Shown one piece after another: positions 9,535 to 18,574 of a stretch of 64,000 nt of DNA. A program made the translations under genes and the position numbers. The notes beneath the pieces were generated by a model. It did no database searches. It was not told where the DNA came from and was given only the letters and a program-made list of their open reading frames with translations. The DNA comes from Acetobacter aceti (GTDB lineage: Bacteria; Pseudomonadota; Alphaproteobacteria; Acetobacterales; Acetobacteraceae): positions 2,170,001-2,234,000 of the forward strand of contig NZ_CP014692.1 in assembly GCF_002005445.1 (NCBI RefSeq). The letters run 5' to 3'. How positions within the stretch are numbered: position 1 is the first letter of the stretch; every line of letters begins with the position of its first letter.

Positions 9535-11097
9535 CTATCCGATTTCGATGCCGATCTGCTTGATATCGTGAAACGCGAGCTCGGGGTTCATCTCCTCAGT
9601 GCGGCGCATCATGAAGCCTGAGCTGGCCAGGAACACCGGATCACCATCAAGGTCGTCCGCCATCGACGAGCGGTTCGCCATCATGAACGCTTCAAGCTTG
9701 GTCCGATCTCCAGTCGCCCAGCGGGCAAGCGAGAACGGTGTCGAATCAAATCCGATGGATACCCCATATTCACCTTTCAGGCGCTCCTGAAGCACATCCA
9801 GCTGAAGTGTCCCCACCACACCGACAATCGGCTGAGCACCATCCTGCGGCCTGAAAAGCTGCACGACGCCCTCTTCCGCCAGTTCAGTCAGAGCCTGCCG
9901 CAGTTTCTTGGCCTTCATCGCGTCATCGAGCCGCACACGGCGCAGGATTTCCGGCGCGAAATGAGGAACGCCGGTAAAGCGGATGGTTTCGCCCTCTGTC
10001 AACGTATCGCCAATGCGTAAGGTGCCGTGATTGGGAATCCCCACCACATCGCCCGCGAAAGCCTCTTCCGCAAGCTGACGATCACGCGCGAAGAAGAACT
10101 GAGGCGTATGCAGCACAAAACTTTTGCCGGTCCGCGTATTCAGCAGGCGCATTCCTCGGGTCAATCTGCCTGAGCAGACACGGGCGAAAGCAATGCGGTC
10201 CCGGTGATTGGGGTCCATGTTCGCCTGGATCTTGAACACAAGCGCCGCCATCTGCGGTTCGTCCGCCGTGACCGTACGACTCTCCGTATTCTGGGCGCGC
10301 GGTGCAGGACCGAATGCAACCAGCGCATCCAGCAGGTCCGTCACGCCGATTTCCTTCATGGCGCTACCGAAAAATACCGGCGTCAGATGGCCTTCATCGA
10401 ATGACTCACGGTCAAACTCAGGCAGAGCGGCGTCAACAAGCTCAAGCTCCTCCCGCACCTGCACCATGCGCGGATCACTCTCTTCAACCGGGATCGTCGT
10501 ATGGACGGTATCATTTCTGATGTCATACGTACCGACAAAGGTCGCAGCCCGACCCACCGGCCATGTGAGCGGCGTCGTATCCAGAGCCAGTGAAGACGAA
10601 ATTTCGTCCAGTATCTCGAACGGATCCCGTGATTCACGGTCCATCTTGTTGATGAACGTCACGATGGGAATGTCCCGGAGACGGCAGATTTCGAACAGCT
10701 TGCGTGTCCGGTCCTCGATCCCCTTGGCGGCGTCGATCACCATCACGGCCGAATCAACAGCAGTCAGCGTCCGGTAAGTATCTTCCGAGAAGTCTTCATG
10801 GCCCGGCGTATCCAACAGGTTGAAGACGCAGCCGCCATATTCAAACGTCATCACCGAGGTAACGACGGAGATACCGCGATCACGTTCAATCCCCATCCAG
10901 TCAGAACGGGTCCGCCGCCTCTCCCCTTTCGCCCTGACATTTCCCGCCAGCTGAATGGCGCCACCCGCTCGCAGAATCCGCTCTGTCAGCGTCGTCTTAC
11001 CGGCGTCAGGATGGGAAATGATGGCAAACGTGCGCCGCCGACTGATGGCTCCGGCAAGAGAAGACTGGGGCGCAGGGCCGTCATTTCTGTCTGTCAT
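9535..11097 (-). CDS. prfC: Peptide chain release factor 3
   Basis: This translational GTPase recycles RF1/RF2 from the ribosome after peptide release. The G-domain motifs are intact: SHPDAGKTTLTERIL for the P-loop, DTPGHEDF for G3 and NKMD for G4. The RF3-specific C-terminal domain follows. Starting at the ATG at 11097 (MTDRNDG) gives 520 residues, matching the usual RF3 length. The open frame extends further upstream, but that part would translate the terminator region behind rpsD. It follows rpsD on the same strand, separated by a terminator. Confidence 0.93.
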   Translation of the reverse strand: MTDRNDGPAPQSSLAGAISRRRTFAIISHPDAGKTTLTERILRAGGAIQLAGNVRAKGERRRTRSDWMGIERDRGISVVTSVMTFEYGGCVFNLLDTPGHEDFSEDTYRTLTAVDSAVMVIDAAKGIEDRTRKLFEICRLRDIPIVTFINKMDRESRDPFEILDEISSSLALDTTPLTWPVGRAATFVGTYDIRNDTVHTTIPVEESDPRMVQVREELELVDAALPEFDRESFDEGHLTPVFFGSAMKEIGVTDLLDALVAFGPAPRAQNTESRTVTADEPQMAALVFKIQANMDPNHRDRIAFARVCSGRLTRGMRLLNTRTGKSFVLHTPQFFFARDRQLAEEAFAGDVVGIPNHGTLRIGDTLTEGETIRFTGVPHFAPEILRRVRLDDAMKAKKLRQALTELAEEGVVQLFRPQDGAQPIVGVVGTLQLDVLQERLKGEYGVSIGFDSTPFSLARWATGDRTKLEAFMMANRSSMADDLDGDPVFLASSGFMMRRTEEMNPELAFHDIKQIGIEIG

Positions 11098-11130
11098 GGC
11101 GAGAAAAGCTCTGAAGTGGGGGAGAAAAAA

Positions 11131-11168
11131 CAGGAACGCCGGACAGAGAGTGTCTCCGCCCGGCGTCT
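11131..11168 (-). terminator. Terminator downstream of rpsD
   Basis: A 7-bp GC-rich stem pairs 11136-11142 with 11160-11166. On the minus strand it is followed after a few bases by a run of six T residues. It separates rpsD from prfC. Confidence 0.65.
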
Positions 11169-11208
11169 GAAAAAGCATCTGGCCCGCAAGAGCCAGAGCG
11201 TCCTGAAA

Positions 11209-11826
11209 TCAGCGAGAGTAGAACTCGACCACCAGGTTCGGTTCCATCTGCACCGGATATGGCACATCGGACAGCTTCGGAGCGCGCAGGAACGAGCCCT
11301 TCATCTGGCGGTGGTCCACTTCCATGTATTCCGGCACATCGCGTTCGCCGCTCTGCGAGGCATCCAGAACAGCGGCAAGCTGCTTGGACTTCTCGCGAAC
11401 TTCGATCACATCACCTTCGCGAACGAGGTAGGACGGGATGTTCACTTTCTTGCCGTTAACCAGCACATGACCGTGGTTCACGAACTGACGGGCAGCAAAC
11501 GGGGTTACTGCGAACTTCAGGCGGTAAACAACGGCGTCCAGACGGCGCTCCAGCAGACCGATCAGGTTCTCTGAGGTATCGCCCTTACGACGGACAGCCT
11601 CTTCGTAGTATTTACGGAACTGCTTCTCGCTGATGTTACCGTAGTAACCCTTCAGCTTCTGCTTCGCCATCAGCTGGACGGAGAAGTCGGAAGGCTTGCC
11701 CTTACGACGCTGGCCATGCTGGCCCGGACCATATTCCCGCTTGTTGACCGGCGACTTGGCGCGGCCCCACAGGTTTACGCCAAGACGGCGGTTAATCTTG
11801 TACTTGCTCTCAAGGCGCTTGCTCAT
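11209..11826 (-). CDS. rpsD: 30S ribosomal protein S4
   Basis: This 205-residue primary 16S rRNA-binding protein nucleates assembly of the small subunit. It has the typical N-terminus ([16 protein letters not shown]) with [15 protein letters not shown] spacing in its second segment. The S4 RNA-binding domain follows ([15 protein letters not shown], then [19 protein letters not shown]). The C-terminal [15 protein letters not shown] is characteristic. The gene stands alone here, away from the large ribosomal protein operons. It is preceded by 312 bases with no gene and followed by its own terminator. Confidence 0.97.
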   Translation of the reverse strand: MSKRLESKYKINRRLGVNLWGRAKSPVNKREYGPGQHGQRRKGKPSDFSVQLMAKQKLKGYYGNISEKQFRKYYEEAVRRKGDTSENLIGLLERRLDAVVYRLKFAVTPFAARQFVNHGHVLVNGKKVNIPSYLVREGDVIEVREKSKQLAAVLDASQSGERDVPEYMEVDHRQMKGSFLRAPKLSDVPYPVQMEPNLVVEFYSR

Positions 11827-12138
11827 GGACGCGCTCTACTTTCATAAAAAACAGCCACACCCAGCCTTTGGGCCTGATATAGCCTGTGACGCCGATAGTC
11901 CCCAGTCCGGAACAGACTGAAGCGGGCGCGTCCCGTATTACTGGCCCGGGGGAGCATACACCCCATCGGCCAGCCGGTCCGTCCACTTTCCCGGCAATGG
12001 GGTGCGGCCTAAGTGAAAACAGCGCTCCTGTCAATCAGATTGAGCTTTTACCCTATGGTCGTCACAGGTTTTACCTGAAAGACAGTCCTCCATAGCGATC
12101 CGTGTTACTAATCCGACCTCGCTGCAGGGAGAACCACC
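11827..12138. other. Divergent promoter region of rpsD and a lysR-type gene
   Basis: No gene is seen. The region must hold the promoters for both divergent genes, and the GC-rich stretch near 11940-12000 is rich in short inverted repeats. I could not assign a specific site. Confidence 0.4.
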
Positions 12139-13056
12139 ATGGAACTGAGGCAGCTACGATACTTCGTGGCCGTTGCCGAACACGGCAGCTTCACCAAAGC
12201 CGCCCTTGCCATTGGCATGGAACAGCCCCCTTTAAGCCAGCAGATCAAACAGTTTGAACGCGCTCTCGGCGTGACATTGTTTCATCGCCTGACACGCGGC
12301 GTTGAACTGACCGACATCGGAGCCGCCCTGATCGGTCAGGCACAAGCCATCCTTGCGATGGAAGAGGATTTTCTCGGCTTCGCCCACGGCCTCGCCAGAG
12401 GCGAACGAGGACATCTGCGGGTGGGTCTGGCCGGGGCTGTCTCGCTTCTCCCGATTATTCCACAGACCATCCGGCGCTTTCGGGAAGCGTGGCCGGAAGT
12501 TGTCGTCTCGTTTGAGGAAAGCAACACCCCTGCCCTCTCCGCGGCGCTGCACGACCGCAGGGTTGATGTGGCAATCGTGCGCCCGCCGGTCACTGATGAC
12601 CGCGAGCTGGCTGTCTACCCCCTGCTTGATGAACCAACCGTAGTTGCCCTGCCAAGTGGTCATGCCTATGAAGGCAACGGCGCCATCAGGCTGGAAATGC
12701 TTGCGAACGAACCCCTGATCATTTTCCCCAGAGAACTGGGACCAGGGTTTCATGACGCCATTCTGTCGGCCTGCCAGCATGCGGGCTTCACACCCCGCAT
12801 GGGTCAGCAGGCTCCCCAGATCGCAGCCACAGTACCGCTGGTCGCCGCAGGTCTGGGGGTTTCGGTCGTGCCTCAGTCACTCTCCCAGATTCACGCCGGG
12901 GGTGTGACTTTTCATCGCATCGAAAAACCAGCACCGAGCGCAGCCCTGGCCATTGCCGTGCTTAAGGGACGACCGGCACCCCTTGTCGAACGATTTGTCG
13001 CCGCACTGAAGGATGCGTGCGGTGAATGGGTGGAAGGCCGTCAGAAAATCGAGTGA
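12139..13056 (+). CDS. LysR family transcriptional regulator
   Basis: This 305-residue regulator has the LysR helix-turn-helix at residues 1-60 (MELRQLRYFVAVAEHGSFTK, then QPPLSQQIKQFERALG). A periplasmic-binding-protein-like effector domain follows (LRVGLAGAVSLLPIIP, LDEPTVVALPSGH). The N-terminus resembles the BenM/CatM type, which sense aromatic-acid metabolites, but no catabolic gene is adjacent. AGGGAGAA gives a good ribosome site for the ATG at 12139. The target genes are unknown. Confidence 0.9.
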   Translation: MELRQLRYFVAVAEHGSFTKAALAIGMEQPPLSQQIKQFERALGVTLFHRLTRGVELTDIGAALIGQAQAILAMEEDFLGFAHGLARGERGHLRVGLAGAVSLLPIIPQTIRRFREAWPEVVVSFEESNTPALSAALHDRRVDVAIVRPPVTDDRELAVYPLLDEPTVVALPSGHAYEGNGAIRLEMLANEPLIIFPRELGPGFHDAILSACQHAGFTPRMGQQAPQIAATVPLVAAGLGVSVVPQSLSQIHAGGVTFHRIEKPAPSAALAIAVLKGRPAPLVERFVAALKDACGEWVEGRQKIE

Positions 13057-13190
13057 TTCTCTCAATGTTTTTCAATCAAGCTTTATCAAACCATTTATCG
13101 TGCACTCAACTCAAGCTTTGGATAACTATTTGTAAACCCCTCGATGCCACCCTGCCCTCATCGCGAAACACGCAATGAAAAGGGCTTAAA

Positions 13191-13625
13191 ATGGCAGGGT
13201 TAGGCATCAGACTCGAAGCTGGCGACAGAATGATCCTCAACGGGGCCGGCATTCACTTTCTTACAGCCGCACAGATCAGACTGACAAACCGGGCAAATTT
13301 CCTGTTCGGACGTCAGATCATGCCTCCTGAAGAGGCTACAAGTCCGGCACGCCTCATCTACTACGCACTGCAAACGGCTTATGTCGGCACGCCGGAAGAA
13401 AAAATGGCCGCTCTTGCAGAGGCGACCTATCACATCACCACCTTCATGCAGGAAACAACGTCCGTATCGGCCCGACTAATTCTCAGCGACGCCATGAAAT
13501 CTGCTTCTGAAGGTAATTTTTATCAGGCTTTGAAAATTGCCCGCAGAATCATCCGGCACGAAGACGCAGTGCTTGGCCAAGTCAATGCTTCACCAGCCTC
13601 TTCAAACGAATCAGAGGGCAGTTAA
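13191..13625 (+). CDS. flbT: FlbT-like flagellin translation regulator
   Basis: This 144-residue protein resembles FlbT, which in Caulobacter binds the flagellin mRNA leader and represses its translation until the hook is complete. Seen here are the N-terminal beta-rich segment GIRLEAGDRMILNGAGIHF, the FGRQIMPPEEATSPARLIYYAL stretch split around the conserved Pro, and a helical C-terminus. It sits directly upstream of a flagellin gene, and a flaF-like partner lies 2.8 kb further on, which supports the call. A TCAAGCTTT direct repeat lies in its upstream region. Confidence 0.78.
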   Translation: MAGLGIRLEAGDRMILNGAGIHFLTAAQIRLTNRANFLFGRQIMPPEEATSPARLIYYALQTAYVGTPEEKMAALAEATYHITTFMQETTSVSARLILSDAMKSASEGNFYQALKIARRIIRHEDAVLGQVNASPASSNESEGS

Positions 13626-13698
13626 CTAAAAATTAGAATTTTTATCATTTTATAGCGTCACTGCAAAAAATGCAGTAAACCAAACGGAGAAAATCCAC

Positions 13699-14646
13699 AT
13701 GTCACTTTCGATCAACACCAATAACTCTGCAATGGTGGCTCTCGAGAGCCTCAACGCAACGACATCCGCTCTGGATGCGACCGAGAACACGGTTTCAACC
13801 GGTCAGAAAGTCGCTACAGCCAAAGACGGTCCGGCAGCATACGCTATTGCCCAGCAGATGAACGGCAATATTTCCGGCCTTTCTGCTGTTTCCGATGGTC
13901 TTTCGTTTGCTGCGAGCACTCTCAGCACCACGTCCACAGCAACCAGCCATATTCTGAGCACGCTAGCGCTTCTGCAGGCCGCCGTCACTACTCTCGGCAA
14001 CAACCAGGGAGATCCGACGGCCCTTGCTCAGACGTCCAGCGAAATCGACGGCTACCTCGACCAGATCAATACTTTTGCACGAAATGCAACGGTTAATGGT
14101 GTCAACCTCCTGACTTCGATGAGTGACTCCAACATTGCTAACGGTGGATCCGCAACAGGACCCGATACGTCTGGCAGCCTGATTTATGTGACCAGCCTTC
14201 AGGGTTCGACCAAAACCATTTCAAACGTAACCGGAACAGCAGCTACGCTGACACAGGCTCTGGGGCTTACAGGCGGTATGGCGGCGGGTGGCAATCTGGT
14301 CGTTGGCGGCACAGCAACTGCGAGCGGTTCGAATCTATTCGTGACAGGCGGCACGGCTTTGACGAGCTCCACCTCCGCCCTGATTACGCTTGTTCAGACC
14401 GCAATCACCACGATGACAAACGCAGCTTCAACTCTGGCGACAAACGCCAAAATTGTTGATGGCATGGCTTCTTACTCCTCCAATCTTTCTGACTCCCTGA
14501 CCTCTGGTGTTGGTGCGCTAACAGATGCCGACATGGCAGCAGAAAGTGCAAAGCTGACGTCTCTGCAGACGAAGCAGTCGTTGGCAATTTCTTCCCTGAG
14601 CGTTGCAAAATCTTCGTCTCAGAACATCCTTACCCTTTTCCGCTAA
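13699..14646 (+). CDS. Flagellin
   Basis: This 315-residue flagellar filament subunit is exported by the flagellar type III apparatus and polymerises outside the cell. The conserved N-terminal coiled region (SINTNNSAMVALESLN, then ISGLSAVSDGLSFAASTLST) and the C-terminal region ending SQNILTLFR are both present. They flank a short, Ser/Thr/Gly-rich variable centre with many potential O-glycosylation positions. A CGGAGAAAA ribosome site precedes the ATG. The 73-base AT-rich leader would be the FlbT target. A strong terminator follows. Confidence 0.92.
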   Translation: MSLSINTNNSAMVALESLNATTSALDATENTVSTGQKVATAKDGPAAYAIAQQMNGNISGLSAVSDGLSFAASTLSTTSTATSHILSTLALLQAAVTTLGNNQGDPTALAQTSSEIDGYLDQINTFARNATVNGVNLLTSMSDSNIANGGSATGPDTSGSLIYVTSLQGSTKTISNVTGTAATLTQALGLTGGMAAGGNLVVGGTATASGSNLFVTGGTALTSSTSALITLVQTAITTMTNAASTLATNAKIVDGMASYSSNLSDSLTSGVGALTDADMAAESAKLTSLQTKQSLAISSLSVAKSSSQNILTLFR

Positions 14647-14653
14647 AGTCAAG

Positions 14654-14683
14654 AATGGGGGGCTCTCGCCCCCCATTTTTTTT
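14654..14683 (+). terminator. Terminator of the flagellin gene
   Basis: A stem of AATGGGGGG with the complementary CCCCCCATT, closed by a short CTCTCG loop, is followed by a long T run. It ends just before the ATG of the next gene. Confidence 0.85.
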
Positions 14684-14694
14684 GGATTCACATT

Positions 14695-16389
14695 ATGAAA
14701 ACAATATTAAATACAGAAGAAATTAAAAGAATTGGCAATAAACTAAAAACCTTATCACAAAAAAATAATCACAAAGAAACAATAGAAGAAATCAAAAAAA
14801 ACATTAAAAAACACCCCCGCTGGGCCGACGGCTATTCGCTTCTTGGTGACATCTACATAAGCATTGCTCACTACGAAGAAAGCTATTCAGCTTACTCAAA
14901 AGCCTTGGAACTTGACCCTGATAATTTGCAGTGGAAACTATCTCTTCTCCTTTGTCAGCTTGAGATAGGAAGAGATGTTAAACACGCACTCAACGAATTA
15001 CTAAATTTATTTATAAAAAATGCTGACGATGAAGCTATTTGTATAAAGATAGCTTCAATTATGGTTTCAGGAAAAAATCCAAAAATCACCATCGCCGCCA
15101 TTAAGTGGCGAGCACAAAATCATAAAAACAGCGATGTTCTTTCCGGCATTCTGGCAAACCAGCTTCTTGAAGCCGGATTAATATCCGAAGGTTGCAAAAT
15201 TTATCTCAATCTTTTTGATTCGTCTCCTGATGGTGTCTTGTATGCTCCTCAGCTAGGCGTGGCGCTCATACGCATTGGCGCTTTCCAGGCTTGCGCAGAC
15301 ATAGTCGAAGCACTCAAAGCACACTCTCCCGAGACTGCGGCTTTGATGCTGAATGAATATGGAATTGCACTGGCGGCTCTGAATCGTTCAAGAGAAGCTC
15401 AGATAGTACTGCGCGAATATCTACATACACACCCTGAGTCGCGGGCTGCAAAATTCAATCTTGGACAGGCTCTACTGAAAGGAGCGCAGTATCAAGAAGG
15501 CTGGGAGCTAATAGAATTCTCCCCACCAGAATTTAAAATTCAAGGCGTTAAAAATCCTTGGAAAGGTGACTTTCCTATAGATGGAAAAACATTACTATTA
15601 TATGGCGAACAGGGATTTGGCGACATGCTCCAATTCTTACGCTATATACCGCATGTTGAGAAACTTGGAGCCAACATCGCTTTATCTGTGCCAGAAAATC
15701 TGAAAAGACTGTGCCAAGAATCGTTCCCTAATATTGAAATCATTGAAACAGATTTTAAAAAAATCAAATACGATTACAGCTGCTCGCTTCTTTCTCTTCC
15801 ATTAGCGCTATCTTCTCAAATTGGATATGAAATACCCTCTTCTGTCCCTTATCTTTATCCAAACCGGGATGATATCGAAAAATTTTCGAAAATATTTGGG
15901 AAGAAAAATAAATTACGTGTCGGGCTCGTATGGTCTGGTGAAAACCGCCCCCGCCATGGGCTGAATTATAAAAATAGATCCGCTTCCTTACAGATGTTTT
16001 CCAAAATAATTAATACCAAAAACATAGATTTCATAAGCTTACAACTCGGGAATCCTCAAAAAGAGTTATTGCAATGGAATGAAAAAGAGATTTTTGATCC
16101 AATGAATGATGTGTCAGATATGGAAGACACTGCGGCCCTAATTTTTAATCTCGATTTAATAATCAGTGTCGATACTTCCGTTGCTCATTTGGCGGGTGCG
16201 CTTGGCAAGCCTGTCTGGATGATCACAAGAAGCGATTGCTGCTGGCGATGGTTAGAAGATCAGGAGGATACTCCTTGGTATCCCACCATGAAAATCTTTC
16301 GTTCTCAACCAGGCAGTCTTCATCATGCAATAGAGCTCGTAGCAGAAGCTCTTCCTGACTTCGTTACCACTTGGCAGCAGAACTCCTGA
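14695..16389 (+). CDS. TPR protein with a glycosyltransferase-like C-terminal domain (putative flagellin glycosyltransferase)
   Basis: This is a 564-residue cytoplasmic protein. Residues about 1-270 hold several degenerate tetratricopeptide repeats (ADGYSLLGDIYISIAHYEES, then SAYSKALELDPDN). The C-terminal half from about residue 295 resembles heptosyltransferase-type (GT9-like) folds, with the segments LYGEQGFGDMLQFLRYIP, LRVGLVWSGENRPRHG and DLIISVDTSVAHLAGALGKP. Such TPR-GT proteins commonly lie next to flagellin genes and are thought to glycosylate flagellin, which I infer here. The first 400 bases are unusually A-rich and unlike the neighbours, suggesting acquisition. The ATG is 12 bases past the flagellin terminator. 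Confidence 0.75.
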   Translation: MKTILNTEEIKRIGNKLKTLSQKNNHKETIEEIKKNIKKHPRWADGYSLLGDIYISIAHYEESYSAYSKALELDPDNLQWKLSLLLCQLEIGRDVKHALNELLNLFIKNADDEAICIKIASIMVSGKNPKITIAAIKWRAQNHKNSDVLSGILANQLLEAGLISEGCKIYLNLFDSSPDGVLYAPQLGVALIRIGAFQACADIVEALKAHSPETAALMLNEYGIALAALNRSREAQIVLREYLHTHPESRAAKFNLGQALLKGAQYQEGWELIEFSPPEFKIQGVKNPWKGDFPIDGKTLLLYGEQGFGDMLQFLRYIPHVEKLGANIALSVPENLKRLCQESFPNIEIIETDFKKIKYDYSCSLLSLPLALSSQIGYEIPSSVPYLYPNRDDIEKFSKIFGKKNKLRVGLVWSGENRPRHGLNYKNRSASLQMFSKIINTKNIDFISLQLGNPQKELLQWNEKEIFDPMNDVSDMEDTAALIFNLDLIISVDTSVAHLAGALGKPVWMITRSDCCWRWLEDQEDTPWYPTMKIFRSQPGSLHHAIELVAEALPDFVTTWQQNS

Positions 16390-16405
16390 CTTAAAGGCAT
16401 GTCTC

Positions 16406-16801
16406 ATGAGCTACGGCATTAAGCGCTATAATCAGAACTCGGCAACACAAATGACTTCAAGACAAATTGAAATCATGGCTTTTGGTCAAACCATTCTTCT
16501 TTTAAAAAATGCAAAAAATCAAAAAGATCGTATTCACGCTCTGACTATGAATCAAAAATTATGGTCTTCAATTCTATTGGAAACAAGTGTTGAGGATAAT
16601 GGAATTCCCGATATAGTGAGAAAAGATCTTCTGAATTTGGCAATCTGGTCAACTCGATACAGTATCCGTGCTATGCTGCATAACTTTTCATTAAAGCCAT
16701 TAATTGACATAAACCAAGATATGCTTGATGGCCTAAGACAGAACATTGAGAATAAAAAATCTTCTTCTGAGATTAATAATTTCAAGCTATCAGTTGCTTG
16801 A
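16406..16801 (+). CDS. flaF: FlaF-like flagellar regulator
   Basis: This 131-residue protein resembles FlaF, the partner of FlbT that promotes flagellin synthesis and secretion in alphaproteobacteria. Supporting segments are AFGQTILLLKNAKNQKDRIH, HALTMNQKLWSSILLE, DIVRKDLLNLAIWSTR and the C-terminal LIDINQDMLDGLRQN. It starts 16 bases after the TPR-glycosyltransferase stop and shares that gene's AT-rich composition. In many alphaproteobacteria flaF lies immediately beside flbT. Here flagellin and the glycosyltransferase are inserted between them. Confidence 0.75.
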   Translation: MSYGIKRYNQNSATQMTSRQIEIMAFGQTILLLKNAKNQKDRIHALTMNQKLWSSILLETSVEDNGIPDIVRKDLLNLAIWSTRYSIRAMLHNFSLKPLIDINQDMLDGLRQNIENKKSSSEINNFKLSVA

Positions 16802-16904
16802 AATTATTCATTTTCTAATATGTAAAAATACATCATAACGCTTCATCAATCAAAGAGGATGATGACAAACGCAACTGAACAGCAGAATTTATTTCCCGTA
16901 TAGC

Positions 16905-17330
16905 TTTGCTATTGCTCTCGGGAGAATGAAGCCTCAGATCCCGAACCAGAGCCGGTCGGCATTATGGTTCTGCGGTCGTGGTGCATTGCGAAACGAGGGA
17001 AATATTCGAGGCGATTGAAGCATCGCTCGAAACGATTACGATGTTTGTAAAGAGCTCGGTCGTGCGAGATGAACATCTTACGGTTCCGTTTTGACAGAAT
17101 GATAGCCTTTGCTTTCATAAATCTTATCGGTGATTACCGCGCCCGCGGTCTAATCTCGAACAATGCAGGTGCCTGAGTGGCATCATGGACCTGGCCGCCG
17201 GTGATAATCAGCCGTAACGATCGCCTCAAGGCATCAGCCAGCATCCGGTGGACCGTTTTCCAGCGTTCGGCAGGTCGCAGCATTGGTCACCGAACCGCAG
17301 TATCCACAGACACCCGTTTATGAACACGAT
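16905..17330 (-). mobile_element. Decayed IS5-family transposase remnant
   Basis: Minus-strand translation gives two disjoint blocks typical of IS5-group transposases. One is LRLIITGGQVHDATQAPALF at about 17155-17230. The other is KRNRKMFISHDRALYKHRNR followed by FERCFNRLEYFPRFA at about 16975-17095. They lie in different frames with the linking segment missing, so the transposase is broken. No complete terminal inverted repeats were identified. The similarity is recognised from memory of the family. Confidence 0.65.
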
Positions 17331-17570
17331 CCCGTTCGTCCTGGATCACTCGCCTTTCCGGGCAGCAACAACGCAATCTTTTCCCATTACGCCTGGCTCA
17401 ACTTGTACTGCTTGACCCCCATTACCCGCTCCACACATCAATAACATAGAGCATATGATGTTTAGTCCCGTGTTTTGATGGTGCATTTAGGCTGTCCACT
17501 GAACTATAAATCATGAAGGATGACGCGGAGCGTGGATTATGATTCACCGTTTCCCTCGATGGAAGCGGAG

Positions 17571-17705
17571 ATGGCGCGAGCATTGAGTGAAGATCTGCGG
17601 GTGCGGGTTCTGCAAGCTGGAGTAGCGGGCCGATCAGCCCCTTCAGTGGCGAGACGGTTCGAGGTCGGCATTTCGACGGCGATCCGGTGGGCTTCGGCGT
17701 GAACA
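17571..17705 (+). mobile_element. IS630-type transposase N-terminal fragment
   Basis: A plus-strand frame from the ATG at 17571 reads MARALSEDLRVRVLQAG, then RSAPSVARRFEVGISTAIRW. This is the helix-turn-helix N-terminus typical of IS630 transposases. It stops after about 43 codons and the catalytic part is absent, so only the 5' tip of the element remains. Confidence 0.6.
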
Positions 17706-17779
17706 TGAAACAGGCGAACGGGCGGCACGCCAGCAGGGTAAGCTGCGGGGTTCGAGGCTGGAGAGCGAACAACTCACCA

Positions 17780-17940
17780 GATGTCATAGAGCCAAACGCA
17801 AAAAGAGCTCGAAACTGCACATGGTTGTGAACACGTTTGGCAAGCTGCTGACCCTGCAATGTCATACCAACCGGGACGATCGCGTTGAGATCGCACCCCT
17901 CGCCACCGCCCTTCAGGAGATAACGGACAAAAAACGCGGT
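17780..17940 (+). mobile_element. IS5-family transposase internal fragment
   Basis: A plus-strand frame reads KSSKLHMVVNTFGKLLTLQ, then NRDDRVEIAPLATALQEITD. This corresponds to the central part of an IS5-group transposase, near the first catalytic Asp region. Similarity is lost on both sides, and the fragment abuts the IS630-like piece, suggesting nested insertions followed by deletion. Confidence 0.6.
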
Positions 17941-18130
17941 GCGGGGATACGCGGGCGAGACGACACTGAGGCGTCGCAAATTGTAACACGGCACTGCTCT
18001 GCCCAGTCTCTACAATTCAGGAAACGCATAATAACGGCGTTCAGAAAATCCACCGACACGTCACTGCACTCAACAGGCAACGCACCGACCTTATTCCGTA
18101 ACCTTTAGATGATGGACAGAAGCAAACAAC

Positions 18131-18574
18131 TTAGCTTTCTTCATCCAGATCTCGCTGTACTTCAGGCCGACGCAGCAGGGCGTCTACTTCCATAGCATAG
18201 TCGAGAGCTGTATCCGGTTGGAAATGAATTTCCGGGGCTATACGTAAACGAAGCGTTCTAGACAGTTGTGTCCGCAAATACGGAGCCACACGTTTCAAAG
18301 CTGGCAGAAGTTTTTCGACATCTCCTTTTCCCAGATCAGAAACAAACGCTGTCGCATGTTTCAGATCGGGAGAGATACGGACCTCTGTTACTGTAATAGT
18401 GACTCCTGAAAGTTCAGGATCACGAAATTCAGTCCGGGCGAATACTTCCGACAGCATACGTCTCACTTCCTCAGCAACGCGAAGCTGGCGCTGGGAAGGA
18501 CCGGATGCGGCGAGGCCGGCGAGTCTCCCCGCCGGCCCCTTTCCATCCGAAGAGCGGCTGGAACCCCGGCTCAC
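18131..18574 (-). CDS. rbfA: Ribosome-binding factor A
   Basis: This KH-fold protein of about 147 residues binds the 30S subunit near helix 1 of 16S rRNA and helps late maturation and cold adaptation. Visible are [20 protein letters not shown], the beta segment [20 protein letters not shown] and [20 protein letters not shown] start it at the GTG at 18574, whose bases overlap the infB stop as GTGA, the normal coupling in this operon. A frame extension to a GTG at 18601 would run inside infB. The N-terminal tail is Ser/Gly-rich and not conserved. Confidence 0.92.
   Translation of the reverse strand: MSRGSSRSSDGKGPAGRLAGLAASGPSQRQLRVAEEVRRMLSEVFARTEFRDPELSGVTITVTEVRISPDLKHATAFVSDLGKGDVEKLLPALKRVAPYLRTQLSRTLRLRIAPEIHFQPDTALDYAMEVDALLRRPEVQRDLDEES

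Noticed and set aside
17422..17994. 190-codon minus-strand frame across the IS fragments
   Set aside because: The transposase-like similarity in this interval is on the plus strand.
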